Shown piece after piece: positions 1 through 8,750 of a DNA stretch of 64,000 nucleotides (the first letter of the stretch is position 1; every line of letters begins with the position of its first letter). The position numbers and the translations under genes are program-made. Source of the stretch: Shewanella zhangzhouensis (lineage in GTDB: Bacteria; Pseudomonadota; Gammaproteobacteria; Enterobacterales; Shewanellaceae); contig NZ_CP080414.1 of the NCBI RefSeq assembly GCF_019457615.1, forward strand, positions 339,501 to 403,500, written 5' to 3'. A model generated the notes under the pieces. It ran no database searches. It was given only the letters and a program-made list of their open reading frames with translations, and had not been told where the DNA came from.

Positions 1-350
1 ACAGCATAGAGACGGGTGTCGAAGGTGCGAGAGAGCTGCTAAGCCGCAATCCCCGTCCGAGTGCGATTTTCTGTTTCAACGATGATATCGCCATCGGCGC
101 CATGTTTGAAATCAAAGCCCAGGGTCTCAGGATCCCCGATGATATCTCTGTCACCGGCTTTGATAACGTCAAGGTGTCGGCTTATATGGACCCGCCGCTG
201 ACCACCATAGACCAGCCTGCCTATGAGATGGGACGCAATGCCGTTGAAGTGCTTGTGCAACAAATCAACCGTCAACCACTGAAGCGATCCCGGGTCATAC
301 TGCCATTCCATTTACTGGAGCGCGGCAGTACGGGGCCACTCAAAAACTAG
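1..350 (+). CDS. LacI-family transcriptional regulator, C-terminal part (cut by window start)
   Basis: Reading from base 3, the frame is open to a TAG at 348-350 and gives the last ~115 residues of a LacI/GalR regulator. Visible family features are the core-domain stretch AIFCFNDDIAIGAM, the signature IPDDISVTGFDNV, then PPLTTIDQP and the usual LLERGSTGP tail. The N-terminal HTH lies outside the window. It sits directly upstream of, and in the same direction as, the glycan operon. The promoter of that operon carries a perfect CG-centred palindrome typical of LacI-family operators, so this protein is probably its repressor, released by an N-glycan-derived sugar. The ligand is not shown by the sequence. 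Confidence 0.93.
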   Translation, partial: SIETGVEGARELLSRNPRPSAIFCFNDDIAIGAMFEIKAQGLRIPDDISVTGFDNVKVSAYMDPPLTTIDQPAYEMGRNAVEVLVQQINRQPLKRSRVILPFHLLERGSTGPLKN

Positions 351-496
351 AGCTAATGCTCTGATTCAAAGCCAAAAAATTCTCCCTGCCCGATCAGAAG
401 GCTGAGCGCTGTATTCCGCGGTATTTCATGCTGCGCAGCGCGCTATTTCCTATATCTCACTCTGTAAATAAATTGTTGACGACAGGTTTTTTGCTG

Positions 497-525
497 TTGA
501 CTCCCTGTTTATGGCGGTTTAGTAT
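497..525 (+). promoter_or_regulatory. Probable sigma-70 promoter of the N-glycan locus
   Basis: TTGACT (497-502) and TAGTAT (520-525) are separated by exactly 17 bases, a good match to -35 and -10 boxes. Transcription would start near 532, immediately before or inside the palindromic operator at 534-551, and leaves a ~150 base untranslated leader before the TonB receptor. Confidence 0.7.
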
Positions 526-533
526 TCGAAGCC

Positions 534-551
534 AATGTAATCGATTACATT
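534..551. promoter_or_regulatory. LacI-type operator 1 (perfect 18-bp palindrome)
   Basis: AATGTAATCGATTACATT is a perfect palindrome with the central CG characteristic of LacI-family operators. It lies at the predicted transcription start of the TonB receptor, where a bound repressor would block initiation. Confidence 0.8.
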
Positions 552-642
552 AATGTGCCTTACGTCCTTATATTTATAAAAAACTAATGTTTCCGTAATG
601 CAATGATTTTATTGGTTTGTTGTCCGAGATTTCTTAAATCCT

Positions 643-658
643 TGTTTACGATTACATT
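643..658. promoter_or_regulatory. LacI-type operator 2 (imperfect palindrome)
   Basis: TGTTTACGATTACATT shares the right half CGATTACATT with operator 1 and has a degenerate left half. It lies ~109 bases downstream, just before the ribosome binding site (GAGGAGAGGG) of the receptor gene. Two spaced sites suggest looping or a roadblock; this is inference. Confidence 0.6.
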
Positions 659-681
659 AATGAGAGGAGAGGGAAAACCCT

Positions 682-3576
682 ATGACAACAAGTAATTACA
701 ATAAAGTTATTCGTAATCAGCGAATATTTGCAAAGTCCCTGCTGTGTCTCTCGGTACTGAGTGCCATGGGATACGCGCAAACCCCCGAGGCTGAAAAAGC
801 AGACGAAGAGAATATCGAAGTCATTGAAATCCGGGGAATTCGTGCTTCATCTGCAGAAAACCTGTCGATAAAGCGCACCTCTGATGCCGTGGTTGATGCC
901 ATTACCGCAGAAGACATAGGTAAGTTCCCGGACAAAAACGTTGCAGACTCGCTGCAGCGAGTGCCCGGGGTGGTTATTCAGCGCAGCGGTGGTGAAGGTG
1001 CCACTGTCAGTATCCGTGGTCTGTCATCGGATTTGACCTTCACCCAGCTCAACGGCAACTTTATCGCCTCCTCCCCCGGCGAACCTTCCCGCTCCTTCTC
1101 CTATGCCCTCATGCCATCGACCATGATTGAAAGGGTAGAGGTATTCAAATCGTCCGAGGCTCGTCTCGACGAGGGCGGCATAGGTGGTACCGTGCTGATG
1201 TACAGCCGTAAACCACTGAATATGGATAAAAACTCAGGGATTATTAACCTTGAGTACAGCAACGCCGATATCACCGACAAGTACGAACCTCAGTTCAGTG
1301 GTATCTATTCCTGGAAAAATGATGATGAAGATCTGGGCTTCCTGCTCGGCTACACCCGTCAGGACAGAACCAACCGCTCCCAGAGTGCCCGCGTCAATAT
1401 CATCAACAAAAACTTCCTCTATCAGGAGCGCAAGGACAACCAGTTGGTTGAAGGCGGCGCCAAGGGCTATGCGCCCCAGAGTATGGTGCAGGAAGTGCTG
1501 GAAGAGCAGCGCGAGCGCGAAGGTTTTCAGGTAACCACTCAGTGGCGTCCAACCGACTCACTCGAGTTCGGTATGAACTACTTCCGCTTCACCCTCGGTC
1601 AGGATTCCATTCTCAATCAGCTTGAATACCCCGAGTGGAACAACAACGATAACTTCTGGACCGATGTGCGGGTCGATGCCGAAGCCGAATACGTGACCGG
1701 GATTGATTACTCCGCCGGTACTTCAGGCTCCCAGCGTCTGTCCGCCATTCCCCGTATTAATGGTGAATACAAACGCGAAGAGTCTGTGTCAGACACCTTC
1801 GATTTCTACGCCAAGTACGAAGGCGACAATTTCAATGCCAAGCTGACCTTCGGTAAAACCGAAGCAGAGGGCGGCCCATCTGAGAAATTCCGCGCCGCTT
1901 ACTATGCCAACGAGTCGTCACTCTATTATGGCTATGATCTCTCGGGCCATAAGATGACCACTTATATGGACCCCAAGATGATTGAAAACCTGACTGCCGG
2001 TATCGGTGGCCAGGCCGACGTGGGCGCCACCGACTCAAGCTTTGTGACCGGTACCCAGGAAGAGAAATACGCCTCGCTGGATGTGGATTATTTTGTGGAT
2101 TGGGGCATGGTGCACACCCTGCACTTTGGCTTGAAGTACCGTGATGGCAAGATACATCGCGATACCCGCAATACCTTCTACCTCTCTCCGGATTTTGATA
2201 TTGCCGCAGGCGAAGCCGCCGGCACCATCAATCTGGACGATGACTATTCCCGCAACGGCGGCATCCCTGATATCCGAGACGTGATCATGCCAGGCTCACT
2301 TGGCAATCTGTCGGATGTGATCAATACCAACCTGTTCCCGGCTGTGGACTGGCAGCGTTATCAGCAAATCGTCAGCGAGAACTTTGTTCAGTACACCCGT
2401 ATCGAACCCAACTACGTGTACAACGTACAGGAAGAAATCACTGCCGCTTACCTGCAGGCCGATTTCAGCTATGAAGACTTCCGCGGTAACCTGGGTTTGC
2501 GCTATGTGAGCACCACCACTACCTCCGGCTCGTCCGACAAGATCCTCTATCGCCTCGACTGGAAAGATGCCCAGGGCAATCTGTTGCCGGAAGACGAGCA
2601 GAGAGTTGAAGACTTTGTTTACCTTGAAAAAGAAAACACCTACGACAGATGGCTGCCCAGCCTGAACCTAGTGTGGGATCTGGCCGACAACTGGGTGTGG
2701 CGTTTCGCCGCCGCCAAGGTGATGGCTCGCCCCGGTTACGATGATCTGGGCCAATACCAGACACTGGTGTACACCTCCAACGAATACTCCGCCGACCGCA
2801 GCGCCGCAGATGATTTCGACAGCATCCGCGACAGCGAAGGCTGGACCGGCTCAGGCGGTAACTCATCGCTGTTGCCCATGGAGTCCACTCAGTTCGATAC
2901 CTCGCTGGAATACTATTACGGCGAAGGCTCGGGTGTGGGTATTGCCTTCTTCAAGAAGAACGTCGACAACTTCGTGGTGCCGCTCATCATAGACACCACC
3001 CGCAGCGTTCCTGAGCAGAGTTTCACCCTGCCCAACGCCGGCGACAAGGTAGTCACCGCCGGTGGCGATGACCTGCTGGTACGCGACTTCTACACAGTCG
3101 CCAACGGTACCGATGCCAGCTCCAGCGGTATGGAAGTGTTTATGCAGCACTTCTTTGACAACGGTTTTGGTATTTATGCCAACTACACCCGCAACAACAC
3201 CAATCAGGCCAACGTCGAATTGGATGGGCAGAAGGTAGGTGAGTCGCCGCTGATTGGCAGCTCCAAATACCAGTGGAACTTCTCTGCCTTCTACGAAAAC
3301 GACGACCTGAGTGTCCGTGCTTCCTATAACAAGCGTGGTCCAAGCGTGGGCGGCTATGTCGCCTCCTGGGAGACCAACTTCTATACCGAAGCCTATGACC
3401 AGATAGACGTCAATGCCAGTTACAACCTTACCGACAGCCTGGTGTTGTCGGCCTCTGTGATTAACCTGACCCAATCGGAAACCTACGTGCATCTGGGGAA
3501 TGATACGGACAACCGTTTCATCCAGAACGCCTACGCCGGTCGTCGCTTCTACTTGGGCGCCACCTACAGGTTTTAA
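682..3576 (+). CDS. TonB-dependent outer-membrane receptor for glycans
   Basis: The 964-residue protein has an N-terminal signal region (about residues 1-32, ending near GYAQ) and a TonB-box-like segment, IEVIEIRG. The plug domain contains DIGKFPDKNVADSLQRVPG and VSIRGLSSD, typical of the TIGR01782 (Xanthomonas/Caulobacter-type) carbohydrate receptors. A long beta-barrel follows and ends in the expected aromatic residue (ATYRF). The start is supported by GAGGAGAGGG upstream. It should bring large oligosaccharides or glycopeptides across the outer membrane using TonB-ExbBD energy. As first gene of the locus, behind a LacI-type operator, its substrate is inferred to be high-mannose N-glycan from the enzymes encoded downstream. 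Confidence 0.93.
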   Translation: MTTSNYNKVIRNQRIFAKSLLCLSVLSAMGYAQTPEAEKADEENIEVIEIRGIRASSAENLSIKRTSDAVVDAITAEDIGKFPDKNVADSLQRVPGVVIQRSGGEGATVSIRGLSSDLTFTQLNGNFIASSPGEPSRSFSYALMPSTMIERVEVFKSSEARLDEGGIGGTVLMYSRKPLNMDKNSGIINLEYSNADITDKYEPQFSGIYSWKNDDEDLGFLLGYTRQDRTNRSQSARVNIINKNFLYQERKDNQLVEGGAKGYAPQSMVQEVLEEQREREGFQVTTQWRPTDSLEFGMNYFRFTLGQDSILNQLEYPEWNNNDNFWTDVRVDAEAEYVTGIDYSAGTSGSQRLSAIPRINGEYKREESVSDTFDFYAKYEGDNFNAKLTFGKTEAEGGPSEKFRAAYYANESSLYYGYDLSGHKMTTYMDPKMIENLTAGIGGQADVGATDSSFVTGTQEEKYASLDVDYFVDWGMVHTLHFGLKYRDGKIHRDTRNTFYLSPDFDIAAGEAAGTINLDDDYSRNGGIPDIRDVIMPGSLGNLSDVINTNLFPAVDWQRYQQIVSENFVQYTRIEPNYVYNVQEEITAAYLQADFSYEDFRGNLGLRYVSTTTTSGSSDKILYRLDWKDAQGNLLPEDEQRVEDFVYLEKENTYDRWLPSLNLVWDLADNWVWRFAAAKVMARPGYDDLGQYQTLVYTSNEYSADRSAADDFDSIRDSEGWTGSGGNSSLLPMESTQFDTSLEYYYGEGSGVGIAFFKKNVDNFVVPLIIDTTRSVPEQSFTLPNAGDKVVTAGGDDLLVRDFYTVANGTDASSSGMEVFMQHFFDNGFGIYANYTRNNTNQANVELDGQKVGESPLIGSSKYQWNFSAFYENDDLSVRASYNKRGPSVGGYVASWETNFYTEAYDQIDVNASYNLTDSLVLSASVINLTQSETYVHLGNDTDNRFIQNAYAGRRFYLGATYRF

Positions 3577-3583
3577 CGAATAG

Positions 3584-3600
3584 GCCGCCTGGGCGGCTTT
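3584..3600 (+). terminator. Weak hairpin between receptor and lipoprotein genes
   Basis: GCCGC and GCGGC pair around a 4-base loop and are followed by only TTT. It is too weak for a full terminator. It may reduce readthrough, or protect the 3' end of the highly expressed receptor message. Confidence 0.4.
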
Positions 3601-3625
3601 CAGTCAAGAATGACGAGGAATAAAA

Positions 3626-6490
3626 ATGAAAGTTTTCAAAAACAGCAGGTTGTCTACTTTAATTGCGCTCTCTCTCGCGGGTCTTTACGGTTGTGGCGGT
3701 GCGGATGATCCGGATCCAGCCAATATCCCGGCCACCATTGATGTGACCGTGGCTGATATCTCCGGCAGTGCCGTGAAAGGCACCCTGGCCAATGCGCTGG
3801 TAACCGTGTCTCAGCTCAATGGCAGCCAGGTACAGATGAGCGGTGACAACCGTACCGGTGATGACGGCAGCATCAACTTTACCGTGACCGGCCAGCCCGG
3901 CTTTGGCATCAACAGCATGTTCAAAGTGGACGTGGCCGCCGACGACCAGACAACCATGATCTGCGATGCGGTGACCTGTGCCGGTGTTGCCATGGGCGAA
4001 GTGCTGAGCGGTGCGCCCCTGTCCGGCGCACACTTTACCACCCTGGCCTATGTGCAGGTGCCTTACGCCAACGGCAGTGATGGCACGGCAGACGCCAGTT
4101 TCCAGGCCAATGCCCTGACCAGTATTGCCAGTGACCTGGTGGCCACCGAGGTGGCAGGCGGCCGCAATGTGTCTGTGCGTCAGCTGTATGAAATGGCGCT
4201 GGCGGACAATTCACAGCTGCTGCTGAAAGCCCTTGGCGTTAACAGCAAGGCCAATGTGTTCAGCTCAGCGCTTATCAGTGCCGAGGCCATGGCAAACTTT
4301 GTGACCGGTGAAGAGTGTCAGGAAGTCTCTGAAACCGACGCCGATGGCAATACCGTGACCCATGAAGAGTGTCAGGACACCTATGCCAGCCAGGACATCA
4401 TCAAGCTGTCGCTGGTGAATGCGGCCTTCGCCAATCTGGGCGAAGGGGAAACCTTTGCCGGGTTAATGGGCGAGGTCACTGCTGCCATTGCCCTGGCCAA
4501 CGAAGGGGATATCACCGCCCTGACGCCACTGCGTGAACGCATGCTGGCTTCCATCGCCGCCGTGCCTTACCTGGCAGAACTCGGTTTAACCGCCGACAGC
4601 GTGATAGACCTCAAGCTGCCTTTCCTTGAAACCGCCACCAGTTCCGGGCCGGTCAAGGAAGTGACCACCGCTGAGAATCTTGCCACTGCCGTTATCACAG
4701 GCCGCAACCGCATCAGCGATTCTGAAGCCGAGGCCATGGCATTCGATGGTGACGTGAACACCAAGTGGCTGGATCACAACGAGTGGAAAGGGGCCCCCAG
4801 TGTGGAAGACCCATCCTGGTTGCAGGTGAAGTTTGCCCAGCCTCAGGCGGTGAATAGCCTGTTTATCACCAGTGCCAACGATGCCCCTGCCCGCGACCCG
4901 GAAAACTTCCAGGTGCTGGCCTCCAACGACGGCGAAAACTGGATAACCCTGGGCGAGTTCATCGGCGAAAGTTTTGATGAGCGTTTCGAGCGCAAAGAAT
5001 TCCGGTTTGTGAATGGTCTGGAGTTCAGTTACTACCGTTTGAACATCACCAAAAACAAGGGCGACGATTCGCTGATGCAGGTGGCTGAGATTGCCTTTGT
5101 CGGCCCGATTTACACCAGCGAAGACCATGCCAATGCCACAGGTATTGCCAGCATTACCGGCCGTAATCGCATCGGTGATGGTGAAGCAGAAACCATGGCA
5201 TTTGATAAAGACGTCAATACCAAGTGGCTGGATCACAACGACTGGAAAGGCGCACCGAGTGAGGAAGACCCATCCTGGGTGAGGGTGGATCTGGTCGAGC
5301 CCAAGGCGGTGGATACCCTGGTATTGGTGAGCGCCAACGATGCCGAAGGTCGTGACCCGGAGAACTTCCAGTTGCAGGCCTCCAACGACGGTGAAACCTG
5401 GCTGACCCTGTCTGAATGGATAGGCGAGAGCTTCGATGAGCGTTTCCAGCGCAAACAGTTCAGCGTGACCAACAGCCTGGCCTACAGCTCATACCGCTTG
5501 AATATCACCAAGAACAAGGGCGATGACACCCTGATGCAGGTGGCGGAAATCGGTTTGGTAGGGCCTAAACTGCCGGACCTCAACCACGGCATGATGGCAG
5601 GTACCCAAATCAGCGCCCGTTTCGCCATCAGCGATTCGGAAGCCGGTTCCAAGGCGTTTGATGGTGATGTGAGCACCAAGTGGCTGGATCATAACGACTG
5701 GAAAGGTGCACCGAGCGAAGAAGACCCAGCCTGGGTGATGGTGCAGTTCCCAACTCAGGTTGCCGTTAACAAGCTGGGTATGATCAGTGCCAACGATGCC
5801 GATGGCCGCGATCCGCAAAACTTCAATATCGAAGCGTCCAACGACGGCACCAACTGGGTACGTCTGGGCAGCTGGATTGGCGAAGGCTTTGATGATCGTT
5901 TCGAGCGCAAGGTATTCCCCTTCAGTAACGATCTGGGCTTCAGCTTCTATCGCGTGAATATCACCAAAAACAAGGGTGATGACACCCTGATGCAGGTGGC
6001 CGAGATAGAGTTGATTGGACCCCAGTACATGTCGGTGGATCACTCATCCTCAGCCGGTGCCGTGGCCAGTGCCCGCAATGCCATCAGCGAAGCCGAGGCA
6101 GCAGCCATGGCATTCGATAACGATCTCAGCACCAAGTGGCTGGATCATAACGAATGGAAAGGCGCACCGACCGAGGAAGACCCATCCTGGGTCCAGCTGG
6201 ATCTGCCCCAGGCCAGGATAGTCAGCAGCATTGCCATCACCAGTGCCGATGATGCCGATGGCCGCGACCCTGAGAACTTCAACGTCGAAGGCTCCAATGA
6301 CGGCGGCCAGACCTGGGTTCGTCTGGGTAGCTGGATTGGCGAGTCCTGGGACAACCGGCTTGAGCGTAAGCTGTTCGAAATGGGTAACGGTTTTGCTTTC
6401 AGCAGCTATCGTCTCAATGTCACCAAAAACAAAGGCGACGATACCCTGATGCAAATCGCTGAAATCGAGCTGATTGGCCCTGAGCTGTAA
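3626..6490 (+). CDS. Lipoprotein with four F5/8-type C (discoidin-like) repeats, likely surface glycan-binding protein
   Basis: The 954-residue protein begins with a lipoprotein signal (LYGC, Cys23). An N-terminal ~300-residue region of no recognised family is followed by four near-identical repeats of 152-153 residues. Each repeat contains TKWLDHN(D/E)WKGAP, a (R/D)DP(E/Q)NF segment and NITKNKGDD(T/S)LMQVAEI, the pattern of F5/8-type C (galactose-binding-like) domains. The gene lies 49 bases after the TonB receptor, where Bacteroidetes would place SusD or a surface glycan-binding protein. A glycan-capturing role is therefore inferred; no enzyme motif is visible. RBS is GAGGAA before ATG. The repeats match closely in DNA as well (see separate repeat entry). 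Confidence 0.85.
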   Translation: MKVFKNSRLSTLIALSLAGLYGCGGADDPDPANIPATIDVTVADISGSAVKGTLANALVTVSQLNGSQVQMSGDNRTGDDGSINFTVTGQPGFGINSMFKVDVAADDQTTMICDAVTCAGVAMGEVLSGAPLSGAHFTTLAYVQVPYANGSDGTADASFQANALTSIASDLVATEVAGGRNVSVRQLYEMALADNSQLLLKALGVNSKANVFSSALISAEAMANFVTGEECQEVSETDADGNTVTHEECQDTYASQDIIKLSLVNAAFANLGEGETFAGLMGEVTAAIALANEGDITALTPLRERMLASIAAVPYLAELGLTADSVIDLKLPFLETATSSGPVKEVTTAENLATAVITGRNRISDSEAEAMAFDGDVNTKWLDHNEWKGAPSVEDPSWLQVKFAQPQAVNSLFITSANDAPARDPENFQVLASNDGENWITLGEFIGESFDERFERKEFRFVNGLEFSYYRLNITKNKGDDSLMQVAEIAFVGPIYTSEDHANATGIASITGRNRIGDGEAETMAFDKDVNTKWLDHNDWKGAPSEEDPSWVRVDLVEPKAVDTLVLVSANDAEGRDPENFQLQASNDGETWLTLSEWIGESFDERFQRKQFSVTNSLAYSSYRLNITKNKGDDTLMQVAEIGLVGPKLPDLNHGMMAGTQISARFAISDSEAGSKAFDGDVSTKWLDHNDWKGAPSEEDPAWVMVQFPTQVAVNKLGMISANDADGRDPQNFNIEASNDGTNWVRLGSWIGEGFDDRFERKVFPFSNDLGFSFYRVNITKNKGDDTLMQVAEIELIGPQYMSVDHSSSAGAVASARNAISEAEAAAMAFDNDLSTKWLDHNEWKGAPTEEDPSWVQLDLPQARIVSSIAITSADDADGRDPENFNVEGSNDGGQTWVRLGSWIGESWDNRLERKLFEMGNGFAFSSYRLNVTKNKGDDTLMQIAEIELIGPEL
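4690..6487 (+). repeat. Four intragenic tandem repeats, period 456-459 bp
   Basis: The landmark ACCAAGTGGCTGGAT recurs with CCAAG starting at 4761, 5220, 5676 and 6132, so the periods are 459, 456 and 456. Each unit encodes one discoidin-like domain. Strong DNA identity between copies implies recent duplication or gene conversion and makes copy number likely to vary. Confidence 0.9.
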
Positions 6491-6507
6491 CCCCCTGAGC
6501 GTGGCGA

Positions 6508-6545
6508 GAGGGCGGTCGGCAGTACCGAGTAGTACGACTGCCCTC
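6508..6545. repeat. Long inverted repeat in lipoprotein-GH99 gap
   Basis: GAGGGCGGTCG (6508-6518) pairs with CGACTGCCCTC (6535-6545) with one G-T wobble. The loop itself contains GTAC...GTAC. There is no T-run after it, so it is not a standard terminator; it may be an mRNA stability or processing hairpin. Confidence 0.6.
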
Positions 6546-6564
6546 ACTCGCAGTGCTTGTCCTT

Positions 6565-6593
6565 GATACTTGCCCCGTAACAGGGGCGGTATC
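6565..6593. repeat. Second hairpin just upstream of the GH99 gene
   Basis: GATAC-tt-GCCCC pairs with GGGGC-g-GTATC around GTAACA. Together with the preceding hairpin it fills the 131-base gap between the binding-protein and GH99 genes. Confidence 0.5.
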
Positions 6594-6621
6594 AGTCACT
6601 AAGCAAAGCTGGAACACGACC

Positions 6622-7749
6622 TTGATACAGATTTACCGCATTCTACTGCTGGTGTTATTCACCTGCTCGCTGCCGGGGTGCAGCAAGGGACCATCCGAGC
6701 CTTCGGGCAACTCACGCCTTCATGTTTTTTACTATGGCTGGTACGGTAATCCGCAGCAGGATGGCCAGTGGCAACATTGGAACCACAGGGTCTTGCCCTA
6801 TGGTGATATCCCCCTCGAGGGGCGCCTGGACTTTCCCGGTGCCGACGACATAGGGGCCAACTTTTATCCGGAACTTGGCAGTTACAGCTCCCACGACCCC
6901 GAGATTATCGAGCAGCATCTGGAGATGATGCGTAAGGCCGGTATCGGCGTGGTGTCGGTAAGTTGGCTGGGGGCCGACGATTTTGCTGCCAGATCCATTG
7001 ATCTCTTTATGGACAAGGCCGCCGAAAAAGGCCTGCAGATCAATTTTCATATCGAACCCAACTACCGCAGCGCCGAAGAATTCCACGCCATTATTGCTGA
7101 ATTAATGCAGAAATTTGGCACGCATCCCGCCTTGTACCGTTACCAGGGCAAACCCCTTTACTACGTTTACGACTCTTACAAGCTGCCGGTAAGTGAATGG
7201 CAAAAGCTGTTGCTGCCGGGGGGAGAGCTGAGCCTGCGCACCCCCGAACTGGATGGGCAATTTATCGGTTTATGGGTAAACCAGGGCGAAGAAGCCTTTT
7301 TCCTCACTACCGGCTTCGATGGCTTTTACACCTACTTTGCCAGCGAAGGTTTTGTCTGGGGCAGCACCAGCGCCAACTGGCCCTATCTTGCCGACTGGGC
7401 CAGTGCCCATAGCAAGCTCTTTATCCCCAGCGTGGGCCCCGGCTATGCCGATGACAGAATTCGTCCCTGGAACGGCGCCAATTTCAAGTCCCGCGAACAG
7501 GGCCGTTATTACGACCAGATGTTCAGTCAGGCACTCAAGACCCGGCCTGACATAGTCACCATCACCTCCTTTAATGAATGGCACGAAGGCACCCAGATTG
7601 AACCCGCCGCCGTGAAGCAGCTGCCCGACTACCGCTATCTGGATTATGGCGACTTACCCGGGGATTATTATCTGAAGCGTACGCTGGACTGGAGCCGAAA
7701 GCTCTCGGCCATCCCGCTTAACCCACAGCCGCAGGAAGGCAGTCGATGA
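6622..7749 (+). CDS. GH99-family endo-alpha-mannosidase/mannanase lipoprotein
   Basis: The protein matches glycoside hydrolase family 99, whose members cut alpha-1,2-mannosidic or glucosyl-mannose links inside high-mannose chains. The family signature SFNEWHEGTQIEP near the C-terminus carries the two catalytic glutamates (E-W-H-E). FYYGWYGNP near the N-terminus and HIEPNYR also fit. With the TTG start chosen here (GGAAC upstream) the protein is 375 residues and begins with a clean lipoprotein signal ending SLPGC (Cys20). A GTG at 6553 would add 23 residues and bury the signal peptide. It overlaps the next gene by 4 bases. It probably acts at the outer membrane on glycans held by the receptor system. 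Confidence 0.88.
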   Translation: MIQIYRILLLVLFTCSLPGCSKGPSEPSGNSRLHVFYYGWYGNPQQDGQWQHWNHRVLPYGDIPLEGRLDFPGADDIGANFYPELGSYSSHDPEIIEQHLEMMRKAGIGVVSVSWLGADDFAARSIDLFMDKAAEKGLQINFHIEPNYRSAEEFHAIIAELMQKFGTHPALYRYQGKPLYYVYDSYKLPVSEWQKLLLPGGELSLRTPELDGQFIGLWVNQGEEAFFLTTGFDGFYTYFASEGFVWGSTSANWPYLADWASAHSKLFIPSVGPGYADDRIRPWNGANFKSREQGRYYDQMFSQALKTRPDIVTITSFNEWHEGTQIEPAAVKQLPDYRYLDYGDLPGDYYLKRTLDWSRKLSAIPLNPQPQEGSR

Positions 7750-8747
7750 CCGAAATGACAACAATGGCAGCCCATCAGGCTTCTTCCCACGGGACGAGTA
7801 CCAATTCGGCCATGGGAGCGCATGTCCCAGCGCATCAGGACGGGGACCCCAAAGGGGCTGTGGATGGCGCGTACTATTGGGTGGGCATAGATGCCGGCGG
7901 CAGCCATTGCCGCGCTCTGCTGACAGACGATAACGGCCAGGTGCTGGGCCACGGTGTTGCCGGTCCCGCCAATCCGGTCAATGGCGTAAGCCAAAGTCAG
8001 GCCGCCATCATGGCAGCCATTGATGAGGCGCTCTGCGCCGCTAAACTCGATACCCAATATCACAGGCTGATTGTGGGCGCCGGGCTGGCGGGGCTGCACT
8101 TACCCAAGCTGCAGCAGGTGATGAGTCAGTGGCAGCACCCCTTTGCCGCCTGGCACAGCACCACGGATCTGCATGTGGCCGCCCTGGGTGCCCATCAGGG
8201 AGCCGATGGCGGCGTGATTATTTTGGGTACGGGATTCAGCTCCCTTGCCAATGTGAATGGGCAGCAAATCCTGATTGGCGGCCATGGTTTTCCCATCAAT
8301 GCCACCTGCAGCGGCTCCTGGTTTGGGCTCGAAGCGGTTAAGGCGGTATTGCTGGACGCCGACGGTATAGGGCCCCGCACCAGTCTGACCGAGAAGCTCT
8401 TACATGGCACAACGGCCATGGGCCTGGCTGAGCAGTTGATGCACGCCAACGCCACCGACTTTGCCCGGTTTGCCCCACAGGTGTTTGACGAGGCCGCCCT
8501 TGGCGATGCCATGTCGCTCACGCTGATTGAACAAGGCGCCGCGTTTATCAATGGCGTGATTCGCCGTTTGCTGGCGACGGGAGTCGAGCGTTTATCGCTG
8601 GTGGGGGGCATAGCGCCCCGAATCGCGCCCTGGCTCGACCCTGACTTATCCGCCAGGATAGGTCCATCCAGGGCATCCCCCGAAGAAGGTGCCATCCTCT
8701 TTGCCCGCCAGTGCCACGTGGGCAATTCACGCATACAGGAGCGTTAA
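7746..8747 (+). CDS. BadF/BadG-type ATPase, probable N-acetylglucosamine kinase
   Basis: Of 333 residues, the first ~40 are a low-complexity extension. The ASKHA-fold phosphate-binding motif GIDAGGSHCRALL follows, then LGTGFSS and GGHGFPIN, as in the BcrAD/BadF family that includes eukaryotic and bacterial GlcNAc kinases. No signal peptide is seen, so it acts in the cytoplasm and would phosphorylate GlcNAc released from the N-glycan core to GlcNAc-6-P. It is translationally coupled to the GH99 gene (ATGA overlap). An in-frame later start is possible because the first residues look unstructured. Confidence 0.82.
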   Translation: MTEMTTMAAHQASSHGTSTNSAMGAHVPAHQDGDPKGAVDGAYYWVGIDAGGSHCRALLTDDNGQVLGHGVAGPANPVNGVSQSQAAIMAAIDEALCAAKLDTQYHRLIVGAGLAGLHLPKLQQVMSQWQHPFAAWHSTTDLHVAALGAHQGADGGVIILGTGFSSLANVNGQQILIGGHGFPINATCSGSWFGLEAVKAVLLDADGIGPRTSLTEKLLHGTTAMGLAEQLMHANATDFARFAPQVFDEAALGDAMSLTLIEQGAAFINGVIRRLLATGVERLSLVGGIAPRIAPWLDPDLSARIGPSRASPEEGAILFARQCHVGNSRIQER

Positions 8748-8750
8748 GCC

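Noticed and set aside
4690..6487. 456-bp repeats as a mobile or CRISPR-like repeat
   Set aside because: They lie in one reading frame and encode repeated protein domains.
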